This document shows positions 9,101 to 18,761 of a stretch of 64,000 nt of DNA, one piece after another. This stretch comes from Serratia plymuthica. GTDB taxonomy: Bacteria; Pseudomonadota; Gammaproteobacteria; Enterobacterales; Enterobacteriaceae. The position numbers and the translations under genes are program-made. The notes under the pieces were generated by a model, which worked only from the letters and a program-made list of their open reading frames with translations, did not search any database and was not told where the DNA came from. The stretch lies in NCBI RefSeq assembly GCF_018336935.1, contig NZ_CP068771.1:2914001-2978000 (forward strand). The letters are read 5' to 3'. The number at the start of each line of letters is the position of its first letter. Position 1 is the stretch's first letter.

Positions 9101-12100
9101 ATGGGCACTACCACAATGGGCGTGAAGCTCGACGAGGCAACACGCGACCGGATTAAAGACGCGGCACAGCGTATCGATCGCACGCCGCACTGGCTCATCA
9201 AGCAGGCCATTTTCAATTACCTCGAGCGTCTCGAGAGCGGTTCCGATATTCCTGAAATCCCGGCACTTGCCGCCGCGGCCCAGGCCGAAGCGGACGACAT
9301 TATGCCGCAAGCGCTGGAAGAGTCCCACCAGCCATTCCTTGAATTTGCAGAACAAATTTTACCTCAGTCGGTCAATCGGGCCGCCATTACCGCCGCTTAT
9401 CGCCGCCCGGAGACCGAAGCGGTGCCGATGTTGCTCGAACAGGCGCGATTACCCGCCGATCTTGCCAAAGCCACCCATAAGATGGCTTACGACATCGCCG
9501 AGAAGCTGCGTAACCAAAAGAGTGCAAACGGCCGCGCCGGCATGGTGCAAGGTCTGCTGCAAGAGTTCTCGCTTTCCTCGCAGGAAGGCGTAGCGCTGAT
9601 GTGCCTGGCGGAAGCCCTGCTGCGCATTCCGGACAAGCCAACTCGCGATGCGCTGATCCGCGATAAAATCAGCAACGGCAACTGGCATTCCCATCTCGGA
9701 CGCAGCCCGTCGCTGTTCGTTAACGCCGCCACCTGGGGCCTGCTGTTCACCGGCAAGCTGGTGTCGACCCATAACGAAGCCAATCTGTCCCTTTCGCTGA
9801 ACCGCATCATCGGCAAAAGCGGCGAACCCTTGATCCGCAAAGGCGTGGATATGGCGATGCGCCTGATGGGCGAGCAGTTCGTGACCGGCGAAACCATCGC
9901 CGAAGCGCTGGCCAACGCGCGCAAGCTTGAAGACAAAGGCTTCCGCTATTCCTATGACATGTTGGGTGAAGCGGCGCTGACCGAAGCCGACGCCCAGGCC
10001 TATCTGGTGTCCTACCAGCAGGCGATCCACGCCATCGGCAAAGCCTCTAACGGCCGCGGCATCTATGAAGGCCCGGGGATTTCGATCAAGCTCTCCGCCC
10101 TGCACCCGCGTTACAGCCGCGCGCAGTACGAGCGCGTAATGGAAGAGCTTTACCCGCGCCTGCTGTCGTTGACCCTGCAGGCACGGCAGTATGACATCGG
10201 CATTAACATCGACGCCGAAGAAGCCGATCGTCTGGAGATCTCGCTCGATCTGCTGGAGAAGCTGTGCTTTGAACCGCAACTGGCCGGCTGGAATGGCATT
10301 GGTTTCGTGATCCAGGCTTATCAAAAACGCTGCCCGTTCGCTATCGACGCGGTTATCGACATGGCGCAGCGCAGCCGTCGCCGCCTGATGATCCGCCTGG
10401 TGAAAGGCGCCTATTGGGACAGCGAGATCAAACGCGCCCAAATGGACGGGCTGGAAGGCTATCCGGTATACACCCGCAAGGTCTACACCGACGTGTCTTA
10501 CCTGGCCTGCGCCCGCAAACTGCTGGCGGTGCCAAATTTGATTTACCCACAGTTCGCCACCCATAACGCCCACACATTGAGCGCGATCTATCATCTGGCA
10601 GGCAACAACTATTATCCGGGTCAGTATGAGTTCCAATGCCTGCACGGCATGGGAGAACCGCTGTATGAGCAAGTGGTGGGCAAAGTGGCCGACGGCAAAC
10701 TGAACCGCCCTTGCCGCATCTATGCGCCGGTCGGCACCCATGAAACGCTGCTGGCTTATCTGGTGCGCCGCCTGCTGGAAAACGGCGCCAACACCTCGTT
10801 CGTTAACCGCATTGCCGACGCCACGCTGCCGCTCGACGAACTGGTTGCCGATCCGGTCACCGCCGTCGAGGCACTGGCTGCCAGCGAAGGCCAGATTGGT
10901 CTGCCGCACCCGCGCATTCCGCTGCCGCGTGAGCTGTATGGCGAGAAGCGCATCAACTCCAGCGGCCTGGATCTGTCCAACGAACAACGTCTGGCCTCGC
11001 TGTCCAGCGCGCTGCTCACCAGCGCTACCCAGCCATGGCGTGCGGAACCTATCATCGACGCCGAGCTGGATCAGGGCGTGGAACAGCCGGTGATTAACCC
11101 GGCCGAGCCGGGCGATGTGGTCGGTTACGTGCGTGAAGCCACCGAAGCGGAAGTCAGCCGGGCGCTCGACGCCGCCGCCGCCGCCGGCCCAATCTGGTTT
11201 GCCACCCCGCCATCCGAGCGCGCCGCCATTCTTGAGCGCGCTGCGGAACTGATGGAAGGCCAACTGCAAAGCCTGTTGGGCATTCTGGTGCGCGAAGCGG
11301 GCAAAACCTTTAACAACGCCATCGCCGAAGTGCGCGAAGCGGTCGATTTCCTGCATTACTACGCCGGCCAGGTGCGCGATGACTTCGCCAACGACAGCCA
11401 TCGCCCGCTGGGCCCGGTGGTCTGTATCAGCCCGTGGAACTTCCCGCTGGCGATCTTCACCGGCCAGATTGCCGCGGCATTGGCGGCAGGCAACAGCGTG
11501 CTGGCCAAACCGGCCGAGCAAACGCCGCTGATTGCCGCACAGGCGGTGCGCATTCTGCTGGAAGCCGGTATTCCGCAAGGCGTGCTGCAACTGCTGCCGG
11601 GCCAGGGCGAGAGCGTCGGCTCGGTGCTGGTCAACGACGCCCGCGTGCGCGGCGTGATGTTTACCGGCTCCACCGACGTCGCAGGCATCCTGCAACGCAG
11701 CGTCGCCGGTCGTCTGGATCCGCAGGGCCGCCCAACGCCATTGGTTGCCGAAACCGGTGGCCTGAACGCCATGATCGTCGACTCTTCCGCCCTGACCGAA
11801 CAGGTGGTGACGGACGTGGTCGCTTCGGCCTTCGACAGCGCCGGTCAGCGCTGTTCCGCGCTGCGCATCCTGTGCATTCAGGAAGATGTGGCGGAACATA
11901 CGCTGCAAATGCTGCGCGGCGCGATGGCCGAATGCCGCATGGGTAACCCTGAACGCCTGTCTACCGACATCGGCCCGGTGATCGACGCCGAGGCCAAAAC
12001 CGGCATCGAACGCCATATCCAGGCGATGCGCGCCAAGGGCCGCAAGGTCTATCAGGCGGCGAAAGGCAATGCGCAGGATGAGAAAGAGTGGTCACGCGGC

Positions 12101-13072
12101 ACCTTTATCAAGCCGACGCTGATCGAACTGGACAGCTTCGACGAGCTGCAAAAAGAGATCTTCGGCCCGGTGCTGCACGTGGTCCGCTTCCAGCGCGCCA
12201 ATCTGGAGTCGCTGGTTGATCAGATCAACGCCGCCGGTTATGGCCTGACGCTGGGCATTCACACCCGTATCGATGAAACCATCGCCCGCGTCACCGAACG
12301 CGCCAAAGTGGGCAACCTGTACGTTAACCGCAATATGGTTGGCGCGGTCGTCGGCGTGCAACCCTTCGGCGGCGAAGGCCTGTCCGGCACCGGCCCGAAA
12401 GCCGGTGGCCCGCTGTATCTCTACCGCCTGCTGGCCAACCGCCCGGACGACGCCGTTCTGCGCACCCTGAACCGCCAGGACGACGAGCGCCCGCTGGAAG
12501 CCACCGCGCGGCCGCTGCTGCTCAATGCCCACCAGGCGCTCGAGCAGTGGGCAGTTGCCGAGAAACACAGCGATCTGGTGCAGTTGGCGCAACGCTACGC
12601 CGAGCTGGGCCAGGGCGGCACCGTTCGACCGCTGCCGGGCCCGACCGGCGAACGCAACACCTACGCCCTGCTGCCGCGCGAACGCGTGCTGTGCCTGGCG
12701 GACAACGAAGCCGATGCGCTGACTCAACTGGCTGCCGTGCTGGCGGTTGGCAGCAGCGTGCTGTGGCCGGAAGCCGAATTGCAGCGCACGCTATACCGCC
12801 GCCTGCCGGCGGCAGTTCAGGCACAAATCAGCTTCAGCAAGGACTGGCAGCAGGATAAGGTGGCGTTCGACGCCGCCATTTACCACGGCGATGCCGATCA
12901 GTTGCGTACCCTGTGCGAGCAGATCGCCCAACGCAGCGGCGCGATCGTCTCGGTGCAGGGCTTTGCCCACGGTGAAACCAACATCCTGTTGGAACGCCTG
13001 CTAATCGAACGTTCGCTCAGCGTCAACACCGCCGCCGCCGGCGGTAACGCCAGCCTGATGACCATCGGTTAA
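9101..13072 (+). CDS. putA: Trifunctional PutA: repressor, proline dehydrogenase, P5C dehydrogenase
   Basis: The 1323-residue product oxidises proline to glutamate in two steps and represses the put genes. Domains in order: a ribbon-helix-helix DNA-binding segment (residues 1-47, MGVKLDEATRDRIK), an FAD proline dehydrogenase barrel (about 260-610) with YLVRRLLENGANTSF near its end, a glutamate-semialdehyde dehydrogenase domain (about 650-1130) with catalytic Cys in SAGQRCSALR, and a C-terminal ALDH-like domain. The length and sequence follow E. coli PutA (1320). AGGAG lies about 10 bases upstream of the ATG. PutA leaves the DNA for the membrane when reduced by proline. Confidence 0.98.
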   Translation: MGTTTMGVKLDEATRDRIKDAAQRIDRTPHWLIKQAIFNYLERLESGSDIPEIPALAAAAQAEADDIMPQALEESHQPFLEFAEQILPQSVNRAAITAAYRRPETEAVPMLLEQARLPADLAKATHKMAYDIAEKLRNQKSANGRAGMVQGLLQEFSLSSQEGVALMCLAEALLRIPDKPTRDALIRDKISNGNWHSHLGRSPSLFVNAATWGLLFTGKLVSTHNEANLSLSLNRIIGKSGEPLIRKGVDMAMRLMGEQFVTGETIAEALANARKLEDKGFRYSYDMLGEAALTEADAQAYLVSYQQAIHAIGKASNGRGIYEGPGISIKLSALHPRYSRAQYERVMEELYPRLLSLTLQARQYDIGINIDAEEADRLEISLDLLEKLCFEPQLAGWNGIGFVIQAYQKRCPFAIDAVIDMAQRSRRRLMIRLVKGAYWDSEIKRAQMDGLEGYPVYTRKVYTDVSYLACARKLLAVPNLIYPQFATHNAHTLSAIYHLAGNNYYPGQYEFQCLHGMGEPLYEQVVGKVADGKLNRPCRIYAPVGTHETLLAYLVRRLLENGANTSFVNRIADATLPLDELVADPVTAVEALAASEGQIGLPHPRIPLPRELYGEKRINSSGLDLSNEQRLASLSSALLTSATQPWRAEPIIDAELDQGVEQPVINPAEPGDVVGYVREATEAEVSRALDAAAAAGPIWFATPPSERAAILERAAELMEGQLQSLLGILVREAGKTFNNAIAEVREAVDFLHYYAGQVRDDFANDSHRPLGPVVCISPWNFPLAIFTGQIAAALAAGNSVLAKPAEQTPLIAAQAVRILLEAGIPQGVLQLLPGQGESVGSVLVNDARVRGVMFTGSTDVAGILQRSVAGRLDPQGRPTPLVAETGGLNAMIVDSSALTEQVVTDVVASAFDSAGQRCSALRILCIQEDVAEHTLQMLRGAMAECRMGNPERLSTDIGPVIDAEAKTGIERHIQAMRAKGRKVYQAAKGNAQDEKEWSRGTFIKPTLIELDSFDELQKEIFGPVLHVVRFQRANLESLVDQINAAGYGLTLGIHTRIDETIARVTERAKVGNLYVNRNMVGAVVGVQPFGGEGLSGTGPKAGGPLYLYRLLANRPDDAVLRTLNRQDDERPLEATARPLLLNAHQALEQWAVAEKHSDLVQLAQRYAELGQGGTVRPLPGPTGERNTYALLPRERVLCLADNEADALTQLAAVLAVGSSVLWPEAELQRTLYRRLPAAVQAQISFSKDWQQDKVAFDAAIYHGDADQLRTLCEQIAQRSGAIVSVQGFAHGETNILLERLLIERSLSVNTAAAGGNASLMTIG

Positions 13073-13125
13073 CCTTTAAAGAGGGATTGCAGCCGTTTGT
13101 CATCCACTCTGCTATCAGCCTCGCA

Positions 13126-13151
13126 AACCCTGCATCCGTGCAGGGTTTTTT
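13126..13151 (+). terminator. Rho-independent terminator of putA
   Basis: The nine-base stem AACCCTGCA/TGCAGGGTT (13126-13134 with 13139-13147) with a TCCG loop runs into a T tract ending TTTTTTATT. It lies about 50 bases past the putA stop. Confidence 0.92.
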
Positions 13152-13191
13152 ATTGTCTGCGCAAAAACGACAGGCTAGCCTGAGCCTCTCA

Positions 13192-13219
13192 TTGCCATTG
13201 TGTGTATGGTGTGTACAAT
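13192..13219 (+). promoter_or_regulatory. Predicted sigma-70 promoter of hicAB
   Basis: TTGCCA (13192-13197) and TACAAT (13214-13219) are separated by 16 bp. Transcription would start near 13226. This is downstream of an ATG at 13200 and so supports the GTG at 13236 as the real hicA start. Confidence 0.55.
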
Positions 13220-13235
13220 AAAAGGTGATAAGCGC

Positions 13236-13418
13236 GTGAAAAGTGCAGAACTGATCAGGCTGTTAGAACGGGAAGGTTGGGTTTTAGAGCGGATAAAGGG
13301 AAGCCACCATCAGTTTAAACACCCGAGATCCCGTCTGGTGATCACCGTTCCACCCCCGCGTAAAGATCTGAAGCCGGGAACGCTGCGCCAAATCATGAAA
13401 GATGCCGGGCTGTGCTGA
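13236..13418 (+). CDS. hicA: HicA family toxin (mRNA interferase)
   Basis: The 60-residue product is the size expected for HicA. It has the dsRBD-like fold signature with the conserved histidine region GSHHQFKHP and LKPGTLRQIMKDAGL at the end. HicA toxins cleave mRNA independently of ribosomes and are blocked by HicB. I chose the GTG at 13236, preceded by AAGGTGAT, over the ATG at 13200, because it gives the family length and lies downstream of the predicted promoter. hicB follows 29 bases later. The pair fills the gap between putA and the cystine genes, which converge on it. Confidence 0.88.
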   Translation: MKSAELIRLLEREGWVLERIKGSHHQFKHPRSRLVITVPPPRKDLKPGTLRQIMKDAGLC

Positions 13419-13447
13419 CCCGGCACCATGAGTTAACAGGAGAAATT

Positions 13448-13861
13448 ATGTTCTACCCTGCTTATGTACATTCAGACCACGACGGCAGCGCCAGCGGTTT
13501 CTTCCCCGATGTGCCGGGTTGCTATTTTGCCGGCGATACCCTCGATATCGCCTTTGAAGACGCCAAAAGCGCGCTGGACGCGCATTTCGAACTGCTGAGC
13601 GAAGACAACCAGGCCATCCCGCGCCCACAGGCCGTTTCCTTCCATCTGGCGCAGCAAAACGACACCCTGAACGGCGGGCAGTGGCTGCTGGTCGATATCA
13701 ATATGGATAAGTTCGATGGGCGGGCGGAACGTATAAATATCACCCTGCCGCACCGCTTGCTGAACCGCATCGATTCACTGGTGCAGCGGCATCCTGGCTA
13801 TGGGAGCCGCAGCGCTTTTTTGGCCGCCGCCGCCCGTAATGAATTATTGAAAGTCGGTTAG
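13448..13861 (+). CDS. hicB: HicB family antitoxin
   Basis: The 137-residue product has the partial RNase H-like HicB domain (residues 1-70, FYPAYVHSDHDG, FPDVPGCYFAGDT) and a C-terminal ribbon-helix-helix segment (RINITLPHRLLNRIDSLVQRHPGYGSRSAFL) that should bind the hic operator. The start is the ATG at 13448 with AGGAGAAATT upstream; a longer frame from 13412 overlaps hicA and lacks a ribosome binding site. Toxin-first order is typical of hicAB. HicB neutralises HicA and usually represses its own operon. Confidence 0.9.
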   Translation: MFYPAYVHSDHDGSASGFFPDVPGCYFAGDTLDIAFEDAKSALDAHFELLSEDNQAIPRPQAVSFHLAQQNDTLNGGQWLLVDINMDKFDGRAERINITLPHRLLNRIDSLVQRHPGYGSRSAFLAAAARNELLKVG

Positions 13862-13871
13862 TCGAGAGTCA

Positions 13872-13888
13872 GGGGGCAAAACGCCCCC
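13872..13888. terminator. Hairpin between convergent hicB and tcyN
   Basis: GGGGGC (13872-13877) pairs with GCCCCC (13883-13888) around a short A-rich loop. The plus side continues CTTTCTC, a weak T tract. It lies 10 bases after the hicB stop and just before the end of tcyN, so it may end both transcripts. Confidence 0.6.
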
Positions 13889-13893
13889 CTTTC

Positions 13894-14646
13894 TCATTGA
13901 TTCAAAAACTTGTCGAGGAATTGCTGAGTGCGCTGGTGTTGCGGGTTGGCGAACAGTGCTTTGGCCGGGCCCTGTTCAACGATGCGCCCGTGGTCCATAA
14001 AAATGGCGCGGTCGGCAACGTCGCGGGCAAAGCTCATTTCATGCGTCACGATCACCATGGTGCGCTTCTCTTCCGCCAACGAACGAATGGTGTTGAGCAC
14101 CTCGCCCACCAGCTCCGGATCGAGCGCGGAAGTCGGTTCATCAAACAGGATCACTTCCGGCTGCATCGCCAGCGCGCGGGCAATCGCCACGCGTTGCTGC
14201 TGGCCGCCGGAAAGCCGGCGTGGATAAGCGGATTCTTTACCGCTCAGCCCGACTTTGGCCAGCAGGGCACGGGCGCGCTGTTCGGCGCTGGCTTTGCTCT
14301 CACCCTTAACGATGACCGGGCCTTCAATAATGTTCTCCAACACCGAACGGTGCGGAAACAAGTTGAAGTTTTGGAACACGAAGCCTACCTGTTGGCGCAG
14401 CGCGCGCACTTGTTTTTTCTGTTTGCTCAGCGGCTTTGAACCGTCGATCTGAATATCGCCGACGCGAATGGTGCCGGAATCCGGAACCTCCAGCAGATTA
14501 ATGCTGCGCAGCAAGGTGGTTTTCCCCGAACCGCTCGGCCCGATAATCGCCACCACTTCACCGGCGTTAACCTCCAGATCTATCCCATGCAGCACCGTTT
14601 GGCCGTTGAACTGCTTGACCAGTTTTTTCACTTCGATGGCACTCAT
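13894..14646 (-). CDS. tcyN: Cystine ABC transporter ATP-binding protein
   Basis: The 250-residue ATPase matches E. coli YecC/TcyN. Walker A is GPSGSGKTT near residue 36, the signature is LSGGQQQR and Walker B is [14 protein letters not shown]. It powers import of L-cystine (and likely related sulfur compounds) with TcyL and TcyJ. It is last in the tcyJ-tcyL-tcyN run, three bases after tcyL. Confidence 0.95.
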   Translation of the reverse strand: MSAIEVKKLVKQFNGQTVLHGIDLEVNAGEVVAIIGPSGSGKTTLLRSINLLEVPDSGTIRVGDIQIDGSKPLSKQKKQVRALRQQVGFVFQNFNLFPHRSVLENIIEGPVIVKGESKASAEQRARALLAKVGLSGKESAYPRRLSGGQQQRVAIARALAMQPEVILFDEPTSALDPELVGEVLNTIRSLAEEKRTMVIVTHEMSFARDVADRAIFMDHGRIVEQGPAKALFANPQHQRTQQFLDKFLNQ

Positions 14647-14649
14647 GCG

Positions 14650-15312
14650 CTACTCCTGATCCTGGCGGTTAACGTGGGCTTCCAGGCGATTTTGCAATGC
14701 CGAAAGCAGGGTCGCCATCACCCAGTAAATCAACGATGCCGCCAGATACATGGTAAACACTTCCAGCGTACGCGAGGTGATCAGCTGCGCCTGACGGAAC
14801 AGCTCAGGTACCTGAATGGTCGCCGCCAACGAGGTGTCTTTCACCAGGCCGATGAAACTGTTGCCCAGCGGCGGCAAGGCGGTGCGCGCCGCCTGCGGCA
14901 GGATCACCCGGCGCAAGGTTTGCCAGCGCGTCATGCCGATGCTGGCTGCGGCTTCCCACTGCCCTTTTTCAATCGACGAAATCGCCGCACGCAGCGTTTC
15001 CGAGGTATAGGCCGCGGTGTTGAGCGACAGGCCAATCAGCGCCGCCGGGAAGGGATCGAATTCGATGCCGAACTGCGGCAGGCCGTAATAAATCATGAAT
15101 AACTGGGCGATCAATGGCGTACCGCGAAACAGCGACACATAAATGCGCGACAGCCACGACAGCGGCCATAACGGCGAAAGGCGCATCAGCGCCAGCAGAA
15201 AACCAAGCAGTAAACCGAGCGCCATGCCCCCCAGACTCAGCTGGAGGGTAAGTATCGCGCCCTTCAATAAAAATGGCGCTGAATCCAGCGCCAGTTGAAT
15301 ACTTTCGTGCAT
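14650..15312 (-). CDS. tcyL: Cystine ABC transporter permease
   Basis: The 220-residue inner-membrane protein of the His/Glu/Gln/Arg permease family matches E. coli YecS/TcyL. Hydrophobic segments occur around residues 15-40, 55-80 and 185-205. The cytoplasmic EAA loop is seen as KGQWEAAASIGMTRWQTLRRVILPQA. Its start overlaps the tcyJ stop, which indicates coupled translation. Confidence 0.95.
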   Translation of the reverse strand: MHESIQLALDSAPFLLKGAILTLQLSLGGMALGLLLGFLLALMRLSPLWPLSWLSRIYVSLFRGTPLIAQLFMIYYGLPQFGIEFDPFPAALIGLSLNTAAYTSETLRAAISSIEKGQWEAAASIGMTRWQTLRRVILPQAARTALPPLGNSFIGLVKDTSLAATIQVPELFRQAQLITSRTLEVFTMYLAASLIYWVMATLLSALQNRLEAHVNRQDQE

Positions 15313-16112
15313 TATTTAGTTACGTCCGCGCCAAACCATTTCTCGGAGATTTTCGCCATCGTGCCGTCTTTTTGCATCTCAGCAATCGCCTGGTCAATCG
15401 CTGCCAACAGTTCCGGGTTGTTTTTACGCACCGCGACGCCAGACTCCTGACGAGAGAACGCCGGGCCGGCTACCGCCAGCGTATCGCCGGTTTTCTTCAC
15501 CAGATCCAGTGCCGCCAAACGGTCGACCAGAATGGCGTTGATACGGCCAACGCGCAGATCCTGGTACTTGGTCGGGTCATCATCATAGGTGCGCACGTCG
15601 ACGCCCTGCACGTTTTCACGCAACCATTGCTCGTAGTTGGTGCCCAGGCCTACGCCGACCTTCTTGCCCTTCAGATCGTCCGGCTTGGCAATGGTGCCCT
15701 CGTTGCCCTTTTTCACCAACGCCTGAATACCGGATACGGTATAAGGCGTTGAGAAATCATATTTCTTCTTGCGCTCGTCGGAAATCGTCACCTGGTTGAT
15801 CACCACGTCGATGCGCTTCGATTCCAGCGATGCCAGCATACCGTCCCATTTGGTCGGGTTCAGCTTGGCCTTCACGCCGATGTGCTGTGCCAGCGCGTTG
15901 GCGAAATCCACTTCGAAACCGGTCAGCTTCCCGTCTTCGCCCTGGAAACTGAATGGCGGATAGGTGCCTTCCAGCCCGACAATCAGCGTACCGCGCTGCT
16001 TGACCTGCTGGAGCAGATTGTCAGCGGCATAGGTTTGTGCGCTTAAACCGGCGGTCAGCGCAACGGTCATCACGCCCAACAGCAATTGACGACGAACTTT
16101 GGAAAAGATCAT
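15312..16112 (-). CDS. tcyJ: Periplasmic cystine-binding protein TcyJ (FliY)
   Basis: The 266-residue solute-binding protein matches E. coli FliY/TcyJ. A signal peptide ends near QTYAAD and is followed by the SBP_bac_3 domain with LIVGLEGTYPPFSFQ and KRIDVVINQVTISDERKKKYDFS. It delivers L-cystine to TcyL/TcyN; despite the old name it is not a flagellar part. I place the start at the ATG (16112) after GGGGTG; a GTG two codons earlier would sit too close to that site. Confidence 0.95.
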   Translation of the reverse strand: MIFSKVRRQLLLGVMTVALTAGLSAQTYAADNLLQQVKQRGTLIVGLEGTYPPFSFQGEDGKLTGFEVDFANALAQHIGVKAKLNPTKWDGMLASLESKRIDVVINQVTISDERKKKYDFSTPYTVSGIQALVKKGNEGTIAKPDDLKGKKVGVGLGTNYEQWLRENVQGVDVRTYDDDPTKYQDLRVGRINAILVDRLAALDLVKKTGDTLAVAGPAFSRQESGVAVRKNNPELLAAIDQAIAEMQKDGTMAKISEKWFGADVTK

Positions 16113-16225
16113 AAACACCCCATCTATTGTTTATCTTTTTAATATCAGTATGTTAACAACACTTAAAGCTACAGGAAAGCATATAACTTTATAAATATAG
16201 TTCAAAATGGAATAACAAACCGCCG

Positions 16226-17218
16226 TCACACCTGCGGATGATAGGCAAACAGCGCCGGCGCACCGCCGGTGTGAATAAACAGTATCGGGCCATCGTCGCA
16301 AAAACGCTGCTGGGCAATGCCGTCGATCAGGCCAGCCATCGCTTTGCCGGTATAGACCGGGTCCAGCAACACCCCTTCCTGCTGCGCCAGCAGCTGCACC
16401 GCCGCCGTCCCCTCTTCGTTAGGCATGCCATACTGCGGCGCAAAATACTCGTCCCACAGTTGGATCGGCGCCAGAGCGTCGATGCCTAACGAGCAGGCCA
16501 GCGCTTTTTGAATCAGCTCAACCTTGGGCAATTGGTCGATCACTTTTCGCGAAACCGTAACGCCAATCAGCTCAGTCTCCGGCAGCAGTTGCTGCAGGCC
16601 GACCGCCAACCCGGCATGCGTGCCGGCACTGCCGGAAGCCACCAGCACTGAACTGAAAGCGACGCCGCTACGCCGGCTCTGTTCGGCAATTTCCAGCGCG
16701 CACTGCACGTAACCCAGCGCCCCCAAGGCGTTGGAGCCGCCCACCGGCACCACATAAGGCCGGAAACCCTGCCCTTCGAGACGCGTCGCCAGGTCGGCCA
16801 ATTGCTGCTGCGGATCGTGCAACGCTTCGCACATCACGACCTCGGCGTTGAACAGCCCGAGCAGCAGACGGTTGCCGTTGGTGAGATAATTTTCCGCTTG
16901 GGTGTCGATCGGATTTTCCAGCAATGCGACGCAGTGCAGGCCGAGTTTGGCCGCGACCGCCGCAGTCTGGCGTACGTGATTGGATTGGATAGCTCCTGCC
17001 GTCACCAGCGTGTCCGCGCCCTGCCTTAAGGCATCGGCAGCCAGGAACTCCAGTTTTCTCAGCTTGTTACCGCCCATCGCCATCGGCGTGACGTCGTCAC
17101 GTTTGATGTAAATTTCGCGGCCAAGGTAGTCTGAAAGGCGAGACAGTTTTTCGAGCGGTGTGGCAGAGCCGACTAAATCGAGGCGCGGAAATTGCGCCAG
17201 TTGCTGTTGCAGATTCAC
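16226..17218 (-). CDS. dcyD: D-cysteine desulfhydrase
   Basis: The 330-residue PLP enzyme matches E. coli DcyD, which converts D-cysteine to pyruvate, sulfide and ammonia. The PLP-binding lysine lies in [11 protein letters not shown] near residue 50, and the phosphate-binding segment is seen as [12 protein letters not shown] favour the GTG start at 17218 behind GGGGGA, which gives the family length; an ATG at 17251 would add 11 residues unlike E. coli. It lies between fliZ and the cystine transporter genes, as in E. coli, linking cystine uptake to D-cysteine breakdown. Confidence 0.93.
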   Translation of the reverse strand: MNLQQQLAQFPRLDLVGSATPLEKLSRLSDYLGREIYIKRDDVTPMAMGGNKLRKLEFLAADALRQGADTLVTAGAIQSNHVRQTAAVAAKLGLHCVALLENPIDTQAENYLTNGNRLLLGLFNAEVVMCEALHDPQQQLADLATRLEGQGFRPYVVPVGGSNALGALGYVQCALEIAEQSRRSGVAFSSVLVASGSAGTHAGLAVGLQQLLPETELIGVTVSRKVIDQLPKVELIQKALACSLGIDALAPIQLWDEYFAPQYGMPNEEGTAAVQLLAQQEGVLLDPVYTGKAMAGLIDGIAQQRFCDDGPILFIHTGGAPALFAYHPQV

Positions 17219-17315
17219 AACGTCCCCCAGGGAACAGGTATCAACATCCAAAGCATAGATTTATCAGATGTGGGCTGAATAATCACTCTTTTTGATGATA
17301 CCCCAAGCGCTGAAC

Positions 17316-17335
17316 CCCCGGCCGGCGCGCCGGGG
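17316..17335. repeat. GC-rich hairpin between fliZ and dcyD
   Basis: CCCCGGC (17316-17322) pairs with GCCGGGG (17329-17335). No T tract follows on the minus strand, so it may be an mRNA-stabilising or partial attenuation hairpin within a fliAZ-dcyD transcript. Confidence 0.4.
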
Positions 17336-17343
17336 AGACGGGA

Positions 17344-17853
17344 TCAGTAGCTCTTCTGCCAGGCGATATATTGGTCGTATTTACGCAGGGCAATGCGGTA
17401 ATTATTGTGTGCGGCGCTGGGCAAATCTTCGATAATGCGCTGATGGTTATTGCTGCTGGCGAACTTGTCCGCCGGATAGTTGCGCGCCACCAGCATTTCG
17501 TCCAACCGACGCAAACGCACCACGTATTCGCGGATCGTGCTGTGGTTCATCTCGGTTTGCTCAAACAGATACTGTTTGAAGGCCATAATATCGAAATAGC
17601 TCGGGTGGCTGTTGCAGGAAATCTCGCTGCAAAAACGGCATAGAGCGGTCAGCTCATTTTGCACGTTCAGCCAGACATTATCGTCGATCGGCTGGTCCAT
17701 GCGTGCAATGGCGTCTTTGTTAATGATCTTGCCTCGGAACACCAGGGCCATGCGATCCAATAACTTACCGCACTGTGAGCAATGGGTTTGGCTGTGTTTG
17801 TAATCTTTCAAATAACGGCTCAGCGGCCGCTTTTTCAATAATATTCCTGGCAT
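17344..17853 (-). CDS. fliZ: Flagellar regulator FliZ
   Basis: The 169-residue product matches E. coli FliZ in its core-binding-like DNA-binding region (RPLSRYLKDYKHSQTHC, EQTEMNHSTIREYVVRLRRL, NNYRIALRKYDQY). FliZ promotes motility, supporting FlhDC activity in Salmonella and antagonising sigma-S promoters in E. coli. It lies 57 bases after fliA on the same strand, as in E. coli. Two CxxC-like pairs near residues 25-28 and 71-79 resemble a metal site but are untested. The product is a little shorter than the E. coli protein (183), mainly at the C terminus. Confidence 0.92.
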   Translation of the reverse strand: MPGILLKKRPLSRYLKDYKHSQTHCSQCGKLLDRMALVFRGKIINKDAIARMDQPIDDNVWLNVQNELTALCRFCSEISCNSHPSYFDIMAFKQYLFEQTEMNHSTIREYVVRLRRLDEMLVARNYPADKFASSNNHQRIIEDLPSAAHNNYRIALRKYDQYIAWQKSY

Positions 17854-17910
17854 TAGGGCTGTCCGGTTATCGCAACGGTAATCAGGTTGAAGAATAAGGG
17901 TCGATTCGCC

Positions 17911-18633
17911 TCAGTTTTCGGCCGCCAGACGGGCGCGAAGCCGCTTGATCGCCTGGCTGTGCAGCTGGCTGACGCGCGACTCCCCCACCTCCAGCACGGC
18001 GCCGATCTCTTTGAGGTTCAACTCTTCCTGGTAATACAGCGTCAGCACCATTTTCTCGCGCTCCGGCAACGCCTCGATGGCGTCGATCACCCGCTGGCGG
18101 AGGTTACCCTCCAGCAGATGATGTAACGGGTTGGTCTCTTCGTGCCCTTCCAGCAGCGGTTCCGCGCTTTCGCCATGCTCTTCGCGCCATTCGTCGTAGG
18201 AGAAAAGCTGGCTGTTATTGGTGTCCAACAGAATTTGACGGTACTCATCCAGTGGGATATTCAGCGTCTGCGCGACCTCCATTTCACTCGCCGGGCGGCC
18301 GAGCCGTTGTTCCAGTTGCCGCATCACCTGCGCCACTTCTCGCGCATGGCGACGCACGCTGCGCGGCACCCAATCGCGGCTGCGCAGCTCATCGAGCATT
18401 GCGCCGCGGATGCGCTGTACCGCGTAAGTGGTAAAGGCGGTGCCCTGCAGGGCGTCATAACGCTCGACGGCATTCAACAAGCCGATTCCGCCCGCCTGCA
18501 GCAGATCGTCAAGCTCCACGCTGGCCGGCAACCTGACCTGCAGGCGCAACGCCTCATGGCGCACTAAGGGGACATAGCGCAGCCAGAGAGAATTTTTGTC
18601 CATCACGCCTTCGGCGGTATACAGATCGCTCAC
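17911..18633 (-). CDS. fliA: Flagellar sigma factor FliA (sigma-28)
   Basis: The 240-residue sigma factor matches E. coli FliA. Region 2 covers YVPLVRHEALRL to LDELRSRDWVPRS, and region 4 covers LPEREKMVLTLYYQEELNLKEIGAVLEVGESRVSQLHS, which reads the -35 box. It transcribes the class 3 genes; matching promoters occur before fliC, fliD, flgK, flgM and a chemoreceptor gene in this window. It is held inactive by FlgM (47502-47828) until the hook is finished. Confidence 0.97.
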   Translation of the reverse strand: MSDLYTAEGVMDKNSLWLRYVPLVRHEALRLQVRLPASVELDDLLQAGGIGLLNAVERYDALQGTAFTTYAVQRIRGAMLDELRSRDWVPRSVRRHAREVAQVMRQLEQRLGRPASEMEVAQTLNIPLDEYRQILLDTNNSQLFSYDEWREEHGESAEPLLEGHEETNPLHHLLEGNLRQRVIDAIEALPEREKMVLTLYYQEELNLKEIGAVLEVGESRVSQLHSQAIKRLRARLAAEN

Positions 18634-18708
18634 TATGTCTAAAACCTGCGGATAAGAGAGTCAGCGCTATTATCCGTAGGGGGCAAAATGCCAATCGGCT
18701 GAACAGTC

Positions 18709-18732
18709 GCACAAAATAGGCTTTATTTGTGC
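18709..18732. promoter_or_regulatory. Palindrome upstream of fliA
   Basis: GCACAAA (18709-18715) and TTTGTGC (18726-18732) form an inverted repeat with an AT-rich centre, about 75-100 bp upstream of fliA. FlhDC sites are AT-rich inverted repeats with AAATA-type cores, so this is a candidate activator site, but the match to the published consensus is poor. Confidence 0.3.
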
Positions 18733-18761
18733 CATGCATTAACTCCCGGGCGCGCGACCAT

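Noticed and set aside
9449..12016. 855-codon open frame opposite putA
   Set aside because: It mirrors the codon bias of putA in GC-rich DNA, has no recognisable domain and has no operon context.
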